NCBI GenBank assembly: GCA_021732665.1 | Contig: JAKFUL010000038.1 | Coordinates: 1 to 64,000, forward strand | Length of the DNA stretch: 64,000 nt | From: Acetobacteraceae bacterium | GTDB lineage: Bacteria; Pseudomonadota; Alphaproteobacteria; Acetobacterales; Acetobacteraceae | Direction of reading: 5' to 3' | In this document: positions 15,781-23,070 of the stretch, piece after piece | How the letters are laid out: the number at the start of each line of letters is the position of its first letter | Position numbering within the stretch: the first letter of the stretch is position 1 | Translations under genes and position numbers: made by a program | Notes under the pieces: model-generated | The model's input: only the letters and a program-made list of their open reading frames with translations | Told to the model about the DNA's origin: nothing | Databases searched by the model: none

Positions 15781-16787
15781 TCCGCATCCTTGTCTGCGTG
15801 GTGCTGCTCGCGTGGCCGGCGGCTGCGCAAACCGGCGAAGCGGCAGCGCCCCTGCGCGGCATCCGGCTGATCGTGCCCTTCGCGCCCGGCGGGGCGACCG
15901 ACACCCTGGCGCGGCTGGTGGCCGAACCGCTGGGCCGCAGGCTGGGCCAGGCCGTGGCGGTGGAGAACCGCGCCGGCGCCGGCGGACTGATCGCGGGCGA
16001 GGCCTGCGCCCGCGCCGCACCCGATGGCCTGACGCTGTGCATCGGATCCTCGGCGACGCATTCGGTGCTGCCGCTGCAGATGCCGGAGCGGGTCGGCGCC
16101 AATCCCGCGGGCTTCACGCCCATCTCCCGGTTTGGCGAGGAGGCTGGCGTCCTGGTCGTCGGCCATGCGCATCCCGCGGCCGATCTGACGGACCTGCTGG
16201 ACTGGGCGCGCGGGCAGGCTGTGGTGCCCGTGGGCGTCAGCGGCACCACCGGCGCCTCCTACTTGATGACGCGACAAATCGGCATCCGGACGGGGCTGCG
16301 GCTGGAACCCGTGCTGTACCGTGGCGGTGCGCAGACCCAGACCGCGGTGATCGCGGGCGAGGTGCCGCTGGGTTCCGGCCTGATCTCGAGCTTCGCAACC
16401 GGGCTGCGCAGCGGCGAGCTGCGGGCCATCCTGGTCCTGAGCCCGACCCGCAGCGCCCAGCTGCCCGGCGTGCCCGCGGTGGGCGAGGCGCTGCTGCCCG
16501 GTGCGGGCGTCACCACCTATACAGGCCTGTTCGGGCCGGCGGGGATGACCATGGCGCTGGCCACGCGCATCCACGCAGCGGTTGCCGACAGCCTCCAGGA
16601 GCCGGCGCTGCGTGTGCGGGCCGCGGCGATCGGCCTGGACATCAACCCGCTGGGGCCGATGGAATTCGCGGCCTGGCTGCGCGACACCGCCCCCGCCTGG
16701 GCTGAGCTCGTGGCACTCGGCACCAGTGACCCTCTCCGCTCCCGCGAACCACCATCAGCAGCTTCGCCAGGAAACACGACGCCATGA
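15777..16787 (+). CDS. Bug/TctC-type periplasmic solute-binding protein
   Basis: The product is 336 residues. The ATG overlaps the upstream stop as ATGA. A signal peptide (ILVCVVLLAWPAAAQ) precedes the family hallmark IRLIVPFAPGGATDTLARLVAEPLGRRLGQ, then VENRAGAGGLIAGEACARAAPDGLTLCIG and PVLYRGGAQTQTAVIAGEV. The acid-binding Asp of the PGGATD loop is present. The C-terminus is about 15 residues longer than usual and Ser/Pro-rich. There is no TctA or TctB gene nearby, as is common for Bug proteins in Acetobacteraceae and Burkholderiales. The ATGA coupling on both sides ties this receptor to the flanking adenylating enzymes, so its ligand may be their acid substrate. That is inference. Confidence 0.9.
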   Translation: MIRILVCVVLLAWPAAAQTGEAAAPLRGIRLIVPFAPGGATDTLARLVAEPLGRRLGQAVAVENRAGAGGLIAGEACARAAPDGLTLCIGSSATHSVLPLQMPERVGANPAGFTPISRFGEEAGVLVVGHAHPAADLTDLLDWARGQAVVPVGVSGTTGASYLMTRQIGIRTGLRLEPVLYRGGAQTQTAVIAGEVPLGSGLISSFATGLRSGELRAILVLSPTRSAQLPGVPAVGEALLPGAGVTTYTGLFGPAGMTMALATRIHAAVADSLQEPALRVRAAAIGLDINPLGPMEFAAWLRDTAPAWAELVALGTSDPLRSREPPSAASPGNTTP

Positions 16788-18292
16788 CCCATTCCGCGCC
16801 ATCCGACGACCTGATCGACCTGTTCCTGGCATGGGCCGAGCGCATTCCGCATGCGCCGGCGGTGATCGATGGCGGAGAGCTGCTATCCTACCGCGCACTG
16901 GAAGTCGCCTCGCGCCGGGCCGCGGCGGATTTCATCGCCGCCGGATGGCGGCCAGGCGATGTCGTCGGCGCCGCCTTCGGCGCCATGCGGTTCGCCGACG
17001 CGGTGGTGGCGATCCTGGCCCTGGCGCGCGCCGGGATCGGCCAGCTGTCGCTTTCCAACCACGAGGCCGCGAGCGACGAGGCGGCGGCGTTGCTGGCCCG
17101 CTTCGGGGCCGTGGGCCTGCTGGCGGCCAGCCCGCCCGCGGCCGCGCCGGGTGTCGCGGTGCGGCTGATCGATCCGGCCTGGCGGGCGGCCGACGGCCCG
17201 ATGCCGCCGGCCTTCAACGGGCCGGCGCTGCGTGACCTCTGCTTTGCCATCGGCCGCTCCTCCGGCACCACCGGGGTGCCCAAGGCCTTCGCCATCACCC
17301 ATGCCCAGGAGGCGTTCCGCATGTCGCAGCATGTGCCGCCGACGCAGATCCTTCCGGAGGACCGGGTCGCCATCCTGTCCGGCCTCGGTTTCCTCACCGG
17401 CATATCCTATTCGCTGCGGGCGCTGTGCGGCGGTGCCACTTTGGTGGTGCTGAAGGCCAACCCCGATCCGGCGACGATGCTGCGGCTCATCGACCACTAC
17501 GGCGTGTCGTTCATCTACGCCTCCCCGGTGCATGTGCGCGGATTGCTGGGCAGTCCGACCTCGGGGGAAGGCGCCGAAGCGCCCCGGCTGCCGCGGCTGC
17601 GGGTGTTGCGCGTCAGCGGCTCCGCCCTGTCGCCCGCCCTGCTGGCGGAGGCCCGGGCGCGGCTGACCCCGGCGGTGAATGTCGCCTATGGCATCAACGA
17701 GGTGGGCGTTGTGACCGGCGCCTCGCCGGAGATTCTGGTACGCCACCCCAACGTCGCGGGCCTGCTTGGCCCGGGCATCCAGGGCGAACTGCGCAACGCC
17801 GCCGGCCAACCCGTGCCACCCGGCCAGCCCGGCAAGCTATGGCTGCGCTCGGCCGGCATGGTCGCGGGCTACCTGCAATCGACGGAGGCGGAGGCGGCAC
17901 GTTTCCAGGATGGCTGGTTCGACACCGGCGATGTCGCCGAGATCAATGCCGAGGGCCTCGTGTTCCTGCGGGGCCGGGCCGACGAGCTGATGAATTTCGA
18001 CGGCATCCTGGTCGCGCCGCGCGACATTGAGGCGGCTTTCGAGGACCATCCCCTGGTCGCCGAGGTCGTGGCATTCGCCATGCCATCGCAGGTGCGTCAG
18101 GATGTGCCCTGCATCGCGGTGGTGGCGCGCGGGCCGAAGGAGACCGACGTGTTGTTGGCGCATGGCCGGCAGAAGCTCGGCCTGAAGGCGCCACGGATGG
18201 TGCTGTGGTTGAACGAGATGCCGCGCAACAGCGCGGGCAAGGAGTTGCGCCGGGAACTGGCGGCACGCGCCGGCCAAGCCCGGCGGCACTGA
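16784..18292 (+). CDS. stand-alone AMP-binding (acyl-adenylating) enzyme, paralogue 1
   Basis: The product is 502 residues of the ANL adenylate-forming superfamily. The ATG overlaps the Bug stop as ATGA. Motifs in order are LIDLFLAWAERIPHAPAVIDGG and LSYRALEVASRRAA at the N-terminus, the P-loop IGRSSGTTGVPKAF at residues 156-169, and YGINEVGVVTG. GWFDTGDVAEINAEG and FLRGRADELMNFDGILVAPRDIE follow, and the catalytic lysine lies in MPRNSAGKELRRELAAR. There is no carrier-protein or condensation domain, so it is a free-standing CoA ligase or adenylating enzyme. It is the first of three similar tandem genes. A terminator-like palindrome sits exactly on its stop codon. The substrate is unknown. Confidence 0.88.
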   Translation: MTHSAPSDDLIDLFLAWAERIPHAPAVIDGGELLSYRALEVASRRAAADFIAAGWRPGDVVGAAFGAMRFADAVVAILALARAGIGQLSLSNHEAASDEAAALLARFGAVGLLAASPPAAAPGVAVRLIDPAWRAADGPMPPAFNGPALRDLCFAIGRSSGTTGVPKAFAITHAQEAFRMSQHVPPTQILPEDRVAILSGLGFLTGISYSLRALCGGATLVVLKANPDPATMLRLIDHYGVSFIYASPVHVRGLLGSPTSGEGAEAPRLPRLRVLRVSGSALSPALLAEARARLTPAVNVAYGINEVGVVTGASPEILVRHPNVAGLLGPGIQGELRNAAGQPVPPGQPGKLWLRSAGMVAGYLQSTEAEAARFQDGWFDTGDVAEINAEGLVFLRGRADELMNFDGILVAPRDIEAAFEDHPLVAEVVAFAMPSQVRQDVPCIAVVARGPKETDVLLAHGRQKLGLKAPRMVLWLNEMPRNSAGKELRRELAARAGQARRH

Positions 18293-18307
18293 CGCCGCGC
18301 GGCGTCA
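18290..18307 (+). terminator. palindromic hairpin overlapping the stop codon of adenylating paralogue 1
   Basis: TGACGCCGC followed directly by GCGGCGTCA is a perfect 9-bp palindrome whose first three bases are the TGA stop codon. It lacks a U-tract. It may end the PaaK-Bug-paralogue 1 transcript, which would mean paralogue 2 is expressed from the 153-base spacer after it. Confidence 0.45.
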
Positions 18308-18445
18308 TCTTCCCGGCCAGCGATTGAGCTCCGGCGACGGCGGTGGAGGAGGTACAAGGGCTATACGTCGCCTGACGGGCGTGGCCCCCGCCGCGCCGTT
18401 GCGGCAAAGTCGACCGCATCGCGCCACCCTTGGAAGCACATCCGC

Positions 18446-19942
18446 ATGCCCCCTCCCGACCCGCCCGGCAGCCTGATCGACCTGTTCCTGGAATGGGCCG
18501 AACGCATCCCCCACGCGCCGGCCGTGATCGATGGCGAATTGCTGCTCTCCTATCGCGCGCTCGAATTCGCCTCGCGCCGCGCGGCGCTGGATTTTTCCGC
18601 GGCCGGCTGGCGGCCGGGCGATGTCGTGGCCGCGGCCTTCGGCACCATGCCGCAGGCCCAGGCCATCGTGGCGATCCTCGCCCTGGGCCGGGCCGGAATC
18701 ACCCTGCTGCCGCTTTCCGCGCATGAGGCAGCGAGCGGCGAGGTGGCGGCGCTGCTTCGCGGCTTTGGCGCCGTCGCGTTGCTGGCGGCCAGCCCGACGG
18801 CGGGCGAGCCGGGTGTGCCGGTGCGCCTGATCGATCCGGCCTGGCTGGCGGCCGACGCGCCGGCGCCCCAGGCCTTCGCCGGGCCCGCGCTGCGCGACCT
18901 CCGCTTGATGATCGGCCGTTCCTCCGGCACCACCGGCGCGCCCAAGGCCTTCGCCATCACCCATGCGCAGGAGGTCGCGCGCATGGCCTTGCACCCGGCG
19001 CCGCTGCAGATCAGCCCCGATGACCGGCTGGCGACGCTTTCCGGCCTGGGCTTCCCGACCGGCATCAGATGCGCGCTGCGTGGCCCCGCCACCGGCGCCA
19101 CCCTGGTCGCCATGCCGCACAAGGCAGATCCGGAGGCCATCCTGGGGCACATCGATCGCTGCGCCGTCAGCTATCTTTTCGCATCGCCCGTGCATCTGCC
19201 GTCATTGCTCAGGACCGCCGGCACGCAAGCGCCCCGGCTGCCGCGGCTGCGGGTCCTGAGCCTCAACGGCTCCGTCCTGTCTCCCGCGCTGCTGGCCCAG
19301 ACGCGGGCCGGGCTGACGCCGAACATCCATATCGTCTACGGCACCAACGAGGCGGGGAACGTGACCGGCGCCACGCCCGGGATGCTGGCGCGCCACCCGA
19401 CAACGGTGGGCCAGGTCTTCCCCGGCATCGCCATGGAGCTGCGCGATGCCGCCGGCCATCCCCTGCCGCCGGGCCAGCCGGGGCGGGTCTGGGTGCGCTC
19501 CGCCGGCCAGGCCGGCGGCTACATGGCGGCCACGGACGTCGATGCGGCGCGCTTCCGCGACGGCTGGTTCGACACCGGCGACATCGCCGGGATCGACGCC
19601 GAGGGCCTGGTCTTTTTGAAGGGTCGCGCCGATGAAATCATGAATTTCGACGGCATGCTGGTAGCCCCGCGCGAGATCGAGGCCGCCTTCGAGGGCCACC
19701 CCCTGGTCGCCGAGGTGGTGGCCTTCGCCATGCCCTCGGCGGTGCGCCAGGACCTGCCCTGCATCGCCGTGGTGGCGCGCGGCGCGCGCGATTCGGAGGC
19801 GCTGATGGCGCATGGCCGGCAGCGGCTCGGCGCCAAATGCCCCCGCGCGGTGCTCTACGTGACGGAGATGCCGCGCAACGCCGCCGGCAAGGAGCTGCGC
19901 CGGGAACTGGCGGCGCTGGCCGCGCGCCAACGGCCGGGCTGA
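18446..19942 (+). CDS. stand-alone AMP-binding (acyl-adenylating) enzyme, paralogue 2
   Basis: The product is 498 residues, colinear with its neighbours on both sides. Shared blocks are GSLIDLFLEWAERIPHAPAVIDGE, the P-loop IGRSSGTTGAPKAFAITHAQE and YGTNEAGNVTGATP. GWFDTGDIAGIDAEG, FLKGRADEIMNFDGMLVAPREIE and MPRNAAGKELRREL complete the set. The catalytic lysine and P-loop are intact, so the copy looks functional. The substrate-pocket region between the P-loop and the YGTNEAG motif differs most from its paralogues (for example LSGLGFPTGIRCALRGPATG), consistent with different acyl substrates. The gene starts 153 bases after paralogue 1 and probably has its own promoter there, though I cannot point to a convincing one. 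Confidence 0.88.
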   Translation: MPPPDPPGSLIDLFLEWAERIPHAPAVIDGELLLSYRALEFASRRAALDFSAAGWRPGDVVAAAFGTMPQAQAIVAILALGRAGITLLPLSAHEAASGEVAALLRGFGAVALLAASPTAGEPGVPVRLIDPAWLAADAPAPQAFAGPALRDLRLMIGRSSGTTGAPKAFAITHAQEVARMALHPAPLQISPDDRLATLSGLGFPTGIRCALRGPATGATLVAMPHKADPEAILGHIDRCAVSYLFASPVHLPSLLRTAGTQAPRLPRLRVLSLNGSVLSPALLAQTRAGLTPNIHIVYGTNEAGNVTGATPGMLARHPTTVGQVFPGIAMELRDAAGHPLPPGQPGRVWVRSAGQAGGYMAATDVDAARFRDGWFDTGDIAGIDAEGLVFLKGRADEIMNFDGMLVAPREIEAAFEGHPLVAEVVAFAMPSAVRQDLPCIAVVARGARDSEALMAHGRQRLGAKCPRAVLYVTEMPRNAAGKELRRELAALAARQRPG

Positions 19943-20039
19943 AATTCCGCGCCGTGCCCGGGGCCTGGCAGGCTGCGCCGGCCATGGCCTGGCGGGCACG
20001 GGAAATGGTAGTGGTCGGACAAACGACGAAGGCCGCGCC

Positions 20040-21542
20040 ATGACCGCTCCGCCGCTGCCCGGCAGCCTGATCGACCTGTTCCTGGAATGGGCGGAGCGCA
20101 TCCCGCACGCGCCCGCGCTGATCGATGGCGAGCATGTACTGTCCTACCGTGCGCTGGAGATCGCCTCACGCCGTGCCGCTTTGGATTTTCGCGCGACCGG
20201 ATGGCAGGCGGGCGGTGTCGTCGGCGGTGGCCTCGGCACCATGCCGTTCGTGCTGGCCGTGGTGGCCATCCTGGGCCTGGGCCGCGCCGGCATCGCGCTG
20301 CTGCCGCTTTCCGCCCACGAGGCCGGCGGCGGCGAGGCGGCGCCGGTGTTGCGGCGCTTCGGCGCCGTCGGGCTGCTGGCGGCCGCGCCGCCGGCGGCCG
20401 AGCCGGGTGTGCCGGTGCGACTGGTCGATGCCCGCTGGCTCGCGGGCAATGCGCCGCCGCCGGCCAGCTTCGACGGACCCGTTCTTCGCGGTCTTTGCCT
20501 GGTCATCGGCCGTTCCTCCGGCACCACCGGCACCCCCAAGGCCTTCGCCATCACCCATGCGCAGGAGGCCGCGCGGATGGTGCTGCAAACGGTGCCGCAG
20601 CCGCCCGGCCCGGGTGACCGGGAGGTGACGCTGGCCGGCCTGGGTTTCCTCACCGGGGTGCGCTGCGCGCTGCGCTGCCTGGGCAGCGGCGCCACCCTCG
20701 TCGCCCGCCCACACACGGGCGATGCCGAGGCGATCCTGCAGGCGATCGACCGCCATGGCGTGACCCATATCCTGGGCTCCCCGGTGCATCTGCGGTTCAT
20801 GATGGGCGAGCCGCACGGCGCGCCCGACGCCCCGCGGCTGCCGCGGCTGAAGGTCTGGCGCATCGGGGGCTCGATCCTGGCGCCGTCGCTGCTCGCCGAG
20901 GCGCGGGCGCGGCTGACGCCGGCCATCCATTGTTCCTACGGCACCAATGAGGCCGGGAGCCTGACCTGCGCTACGCCCGAGATGCTGGCGCGCCACCCGA
21001 AGACCGTCGGCAAACTCTACCCCGGCGTCGAGCTCGAGCTGCGCGATACAGCCGGCCGGCCGCAGCCACCTGGGCAGGCGGGGCGGGTCTGGGTGCGTTC
21101 GCCCGGCGTGGTCACCGCCTATCTCTCGGCGACGGAGAGGGACGCGGCGCGCTTCCGGGACGGCTGGTTCGACACCGGCGACGTGGCCGAGATCGACGCC
21201 GAGGGCTATGTGTTCCTGCGCGGCCGCGCCGACGAGCTGATGAATTTCGACGGCATCCTGGTGGCGCCGCGCGACATCGAGGCTGTCTTCGAAGGCCATC
21301 CGCTGGTGGCCGAAGTGGTCGCCTTCGCCATGCCATCGGCGGTGCACCAGGACGTGCCCTGCATCGCGGTGGTGGCGCGCGGCGAGCCCGACGGAGATGC
21401 GCTTCTGGCACATGGCCGCGAGCGCCTCGGCCCCAAGGCCCCGCGCGCGGTGCTGTGGGTGAGCGCCATGCCGCGCAGCGCCGCCGGCAAGGAGCTGCGC
21501 CGGGAGCTGGCGGCACTGGCCGCGCGCGCGGGGCCGCGCTGA
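20040..21542 (+). CDS. stand-alone AMP-binding (acyl-adenylating) enzyme, paralogue 3
   Basis: The product is 500 residues and the third tandem copy. It has the P-loop IGRSSGTTGTPKAFAITHAQE, YGTNEAGSLTCATP, GWFDTGDVAEIDAEG, FLRGRADELMNFDGILVAPRDIE and MPRSAAGKELRREL. All catalytic motifs are intact. The central region (VTLAGLGFLTGVRCALRCLGSG, ILGSPVHLRFMMGEPHG) resembles paralogue 2 more than paralogue 1, suggesting two rounds of tandem duplication. The spacer before it is 97 bases, and the gene is convergent with the class II aldolase gene, 6 bases away. As with the other copies, the acid it activates cannot be read from sequence. Confidence 0.88.
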   Translation: MTAPPLPGSLIDLFLEWAERIPHAPALIDGEHVLSYRALEIASRRAALDFRATGWQAGGVVGGGLGTMPFVLAVVAILGLGRAGIALLPLSAHEAGGGEAAPVLRRFGAVGLLAAAPPAAEPGVPVRLVDARWLAGNAPPPASFDGPVLRGLCLVIGRSSGTTGTPKAFAITHAQEAARMVLQTVPQPPGPGDREVTLAGLGFLTGVRCALRCLGSGATLVARPHTGDAEAILQAIDRHGVTHILGSPVHLRFMMGEPHGAPDAPRLPRLKVWRIGGSILAPSLLAEARARLTPAIHCSYGTNEAGSLTCATPEMLARHPKTVGKLYPGVELELRDTAGRPQPPGQAGRVWVRSPGVVTAYLSATERDAARFRDGWFDTGDVAEIDAEGYVFLRGRADELMNFDGILVAPRDIEAVFEGHPLVAEVVAFAMPSAVHQDVPCIAVVARGEPDGDALLAHGRERLGPKAPRAVLWVSAMPRSAAGKELRRELAALAARAGPR

Positions 21543-21548
21543 TATCGC

Positions 21549-22184
21549 TCAGGCCGGCCGGCCATAGCCCCGGAACTGCGCCGCCACCGCCGCCATCTCA
21601 GGTCCATCCAGCAGCACCGGCGCCACGCCGGCTGCGAGCAAAAGCAGGTATTGCCGGGCGAGATTCTCCACCTCCCGCGCCAGGGCATCGGCCCCGGCCA
21701 GCGTGGCGCCGATGGCCACCACGCCGTGATTGGCCAGCAGGCAGGCGCGCCGGCCGGTGAGCGCCGCCAGGCAGGCCTGCGCCAGCTCGGGCGTGCCGAA
21801 GGTGGCATAGCCCGAGCAGGGGATGTCATCGCCCCCGGCCATCGCCACCATGTAGTGCAGCGCGGGGATGGGCCGGCGGGCGCAGCTCAGAGCCGTGGCG
21901 TGCGGGCTGTGGGTGTGCACGATGGCCTGGGCATCGGGCCTGGCCGCGTAGATCTCGGTATGCAGGCGCCATTCGCTGGAGGGCCGGCGCTGGCCCACGA
22001 GGGTGGTGCCATCGGGCGCCAGTTCCACCAGATCCTCCACCCGTGCCTGGGCATAGGGCAGACCCGAGGGGGTGATGAGGAAGCCGCGCGGGGTACGCTG
22101 CGAGAGGTTGCCGGATTTGCTCGGCATGAAGCCCGCATCATCCAGCGCGCGGGCGGCGGCCAGCAGGGTGGCCGCGTCACTCAT
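21549..22184 (-). CDS. class II aldolase/adducin family protein
   Basis: The product is 211 residues and a member of the zinc-dependent class II aldolase family (fuculose- and ribulose-phosphate aldolases and epimerases). Visible motifs are SGNLSQRTPRGFLITPSG, a phosphate- and substrate-binding region; SSEWRLHTEIY with the catalytic Glu; the zinc-ligating IVHTHSPHATALSC; and LLANHGVVAIGATL with the third histidine. In this small-enzyme branch the substrate may be a sugar phosphate or a related hydroxy-acid. Its start overlaps the end of a small membrane-protein gene by 8 bases (ATGAGTGA), so the two are translationally coupled. Confidence 0.88.
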   Translation of the reverse strand: MSDAATLLAAARALDDAGFMPSKSGNLSQRTPRGFLITPSGLPYAQARVEDLVELAPDGTTLVGQRRPSSEWRLHTEIYAARPDAQAIVHTHSPHATALSCARRPIPALHYMVAMAGGDDIPCSGYATFGTPELAQACLAALTGRRACLLANHGVVAIGATLAGADALAREVENLARQYLLLLAAGVAPVLLDGPEMAAVAAQFRGYGRPA

Positions 22185-22368
22185 GGCGCGCCGCCAGCGC
22201 CTGGGCGTGCGCCAGCACCGCCTGCTGGAACAGCCGCAGCAGGCCGACCCAGAGCAGCACCGCCAGGAAGGCCCAGAGGAAGCCGTGGGTCTGCCAAAGC
22301 AGCGCCGCCAGCACCAGCCAGCCGGTGGAGGCGAGCACGCCCATGCGCATGATGCGGATCAGGGGCAC
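22177..22368 (-). CDS. small membrane protein of unknown function
   Basis: The product is 63 residues. Two hydrophobic stretches (VLASTGWLVLAALLWQ and FLWAFLAVLLWVGLLRLF) predict a hairpin of two membrane helices. A short amphipathic tail (QQAVLAHAQALAARHE) follows. The coding sequence overlaps the class II aldolase start by 8 bases in the same direction, which supports it being real. No family is recognised and the function is unknown. Confidence 0.55.
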   Translation of the reverse strand: MPLIRIMRMGVLASTGWLVLAALLWQTHGFLWAFLAVLLWVGLLRLFQQAVLAHAQALAARHE

Positions 22369-22377
22369 CGATGTCCG

Positions 22378-22698
22378 CTACCAAAGCCCCTGGCGGTGCA
22401 ACCAAACCACAGCACCAACGCCCGCGATCAGCAACGTCATCGCCAGCCCGAAAGCTTTGTAGAGCGTTCCGTTCATGCTGTTGGCGAGAGCGAGGAATTC
22501 CTTACCGGCGGGCTTCTCGCGCAGGCTGGCGTCCAGGCCCGCGAGCTGCGACCGGATTGCCGGGAGTTCGACTTCCTTCACCTCACGGCGAAAGTCGCGC
22601 AGTTCGCGCGCGAGTTCCGATTGTGATTGCTCGATGCGCCCCATGGACGCCCGGAGCTCGTCGAACCCACGCTCGAGAATGGCTACGCGCATTTCCAT
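22378..22698 (-). CDS. coiled-coil protein with C-terminal membrane anchor
   Basis: The product is 106 residues. Residues 1-65 are strongly heptad-like and charged (LERGFDELRASMGRIEQSQSELARELRDFRREV). The C-terminus holds one membrane helix (AFGLAMTLLIAGVGAVVWLH) close to the end, so this looks like a tail-anchored coiled-coil protein. It ends 9 bases before the next small gene. An inverted repeat (CACCAT-CAT-ATGGTG) lies just upstream of the start at 22701-22715 and could be an operator. The function is unknown. Confidence 0.6.
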   Translation of the reverse strand: MEMRVAILERGFDELRASMGRIEQSQSELARELRDFRREVKEVELPAIRSQLAGLDASLREKPAGKEFLALANSMNGTLYKAFGLAMTLLIAGVGAVVWLHRQGLW

Positions 22699-22796
22699 AT
22701 CACCATCATATGGTGGTCAGCCGCCTGGGGGAAAGCCACTTCCCGACATACCTACCCGGAGACTAACAACGTTTGATTTCGGCTTATCTGCGGAAC

Positions 22797-23066
22797 TCAT
22801 GTCCCTTGATCCACGCGCTCGCGGTCGAAACATCTCACGAGGGCACAATTCGTGCATGTTTGAACGTACAAGGCGACACCTCCGCGCAAGATGGCGTTGC
22901 CTTGGAACGTGCTGTGATAGGGCAGCACTGGTTCTGAGTTCGGCAGCTCATCCACGATCCACGCATCGCTATTGCAAGACGGACAGGCCAGTCTGGCGCG
23001 TTGACGCTCCAGAAATCGTCTCAACCGCGCCTCACGAGCCTCTGTATTTTGTTCGCCTTCACTCAT
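22797..23066 (-). CDS. small zinc-ribbon protein
   Basis: The product is 89 residues from the ATG at 23066, with GAGG close upstream. After a charged helix (NTEAREARLRRFLERQRARL) there is a CPSC pair and, 47 residues on, a CTNC pair. Together these fit a four-cysteine zinc ribbon. The start lies 4 bases beyond the ETF-QO stop, in the same direction, suggesting co-transcription. Upstream in-frame codons to 23228 overlap ETF-QO and are rejected. The function is unknown. Confidence 0.6.
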   Translation of the reverse strand: MSEGEQNTEAREARLRRFLERQRARLACPSCNSDAWIVDELPNSEPVLPYHSTFQGNAILRGGVALYVQTCTNCALVRCFDRERVDQGT

Positions 23067-23070
23067 CGCC

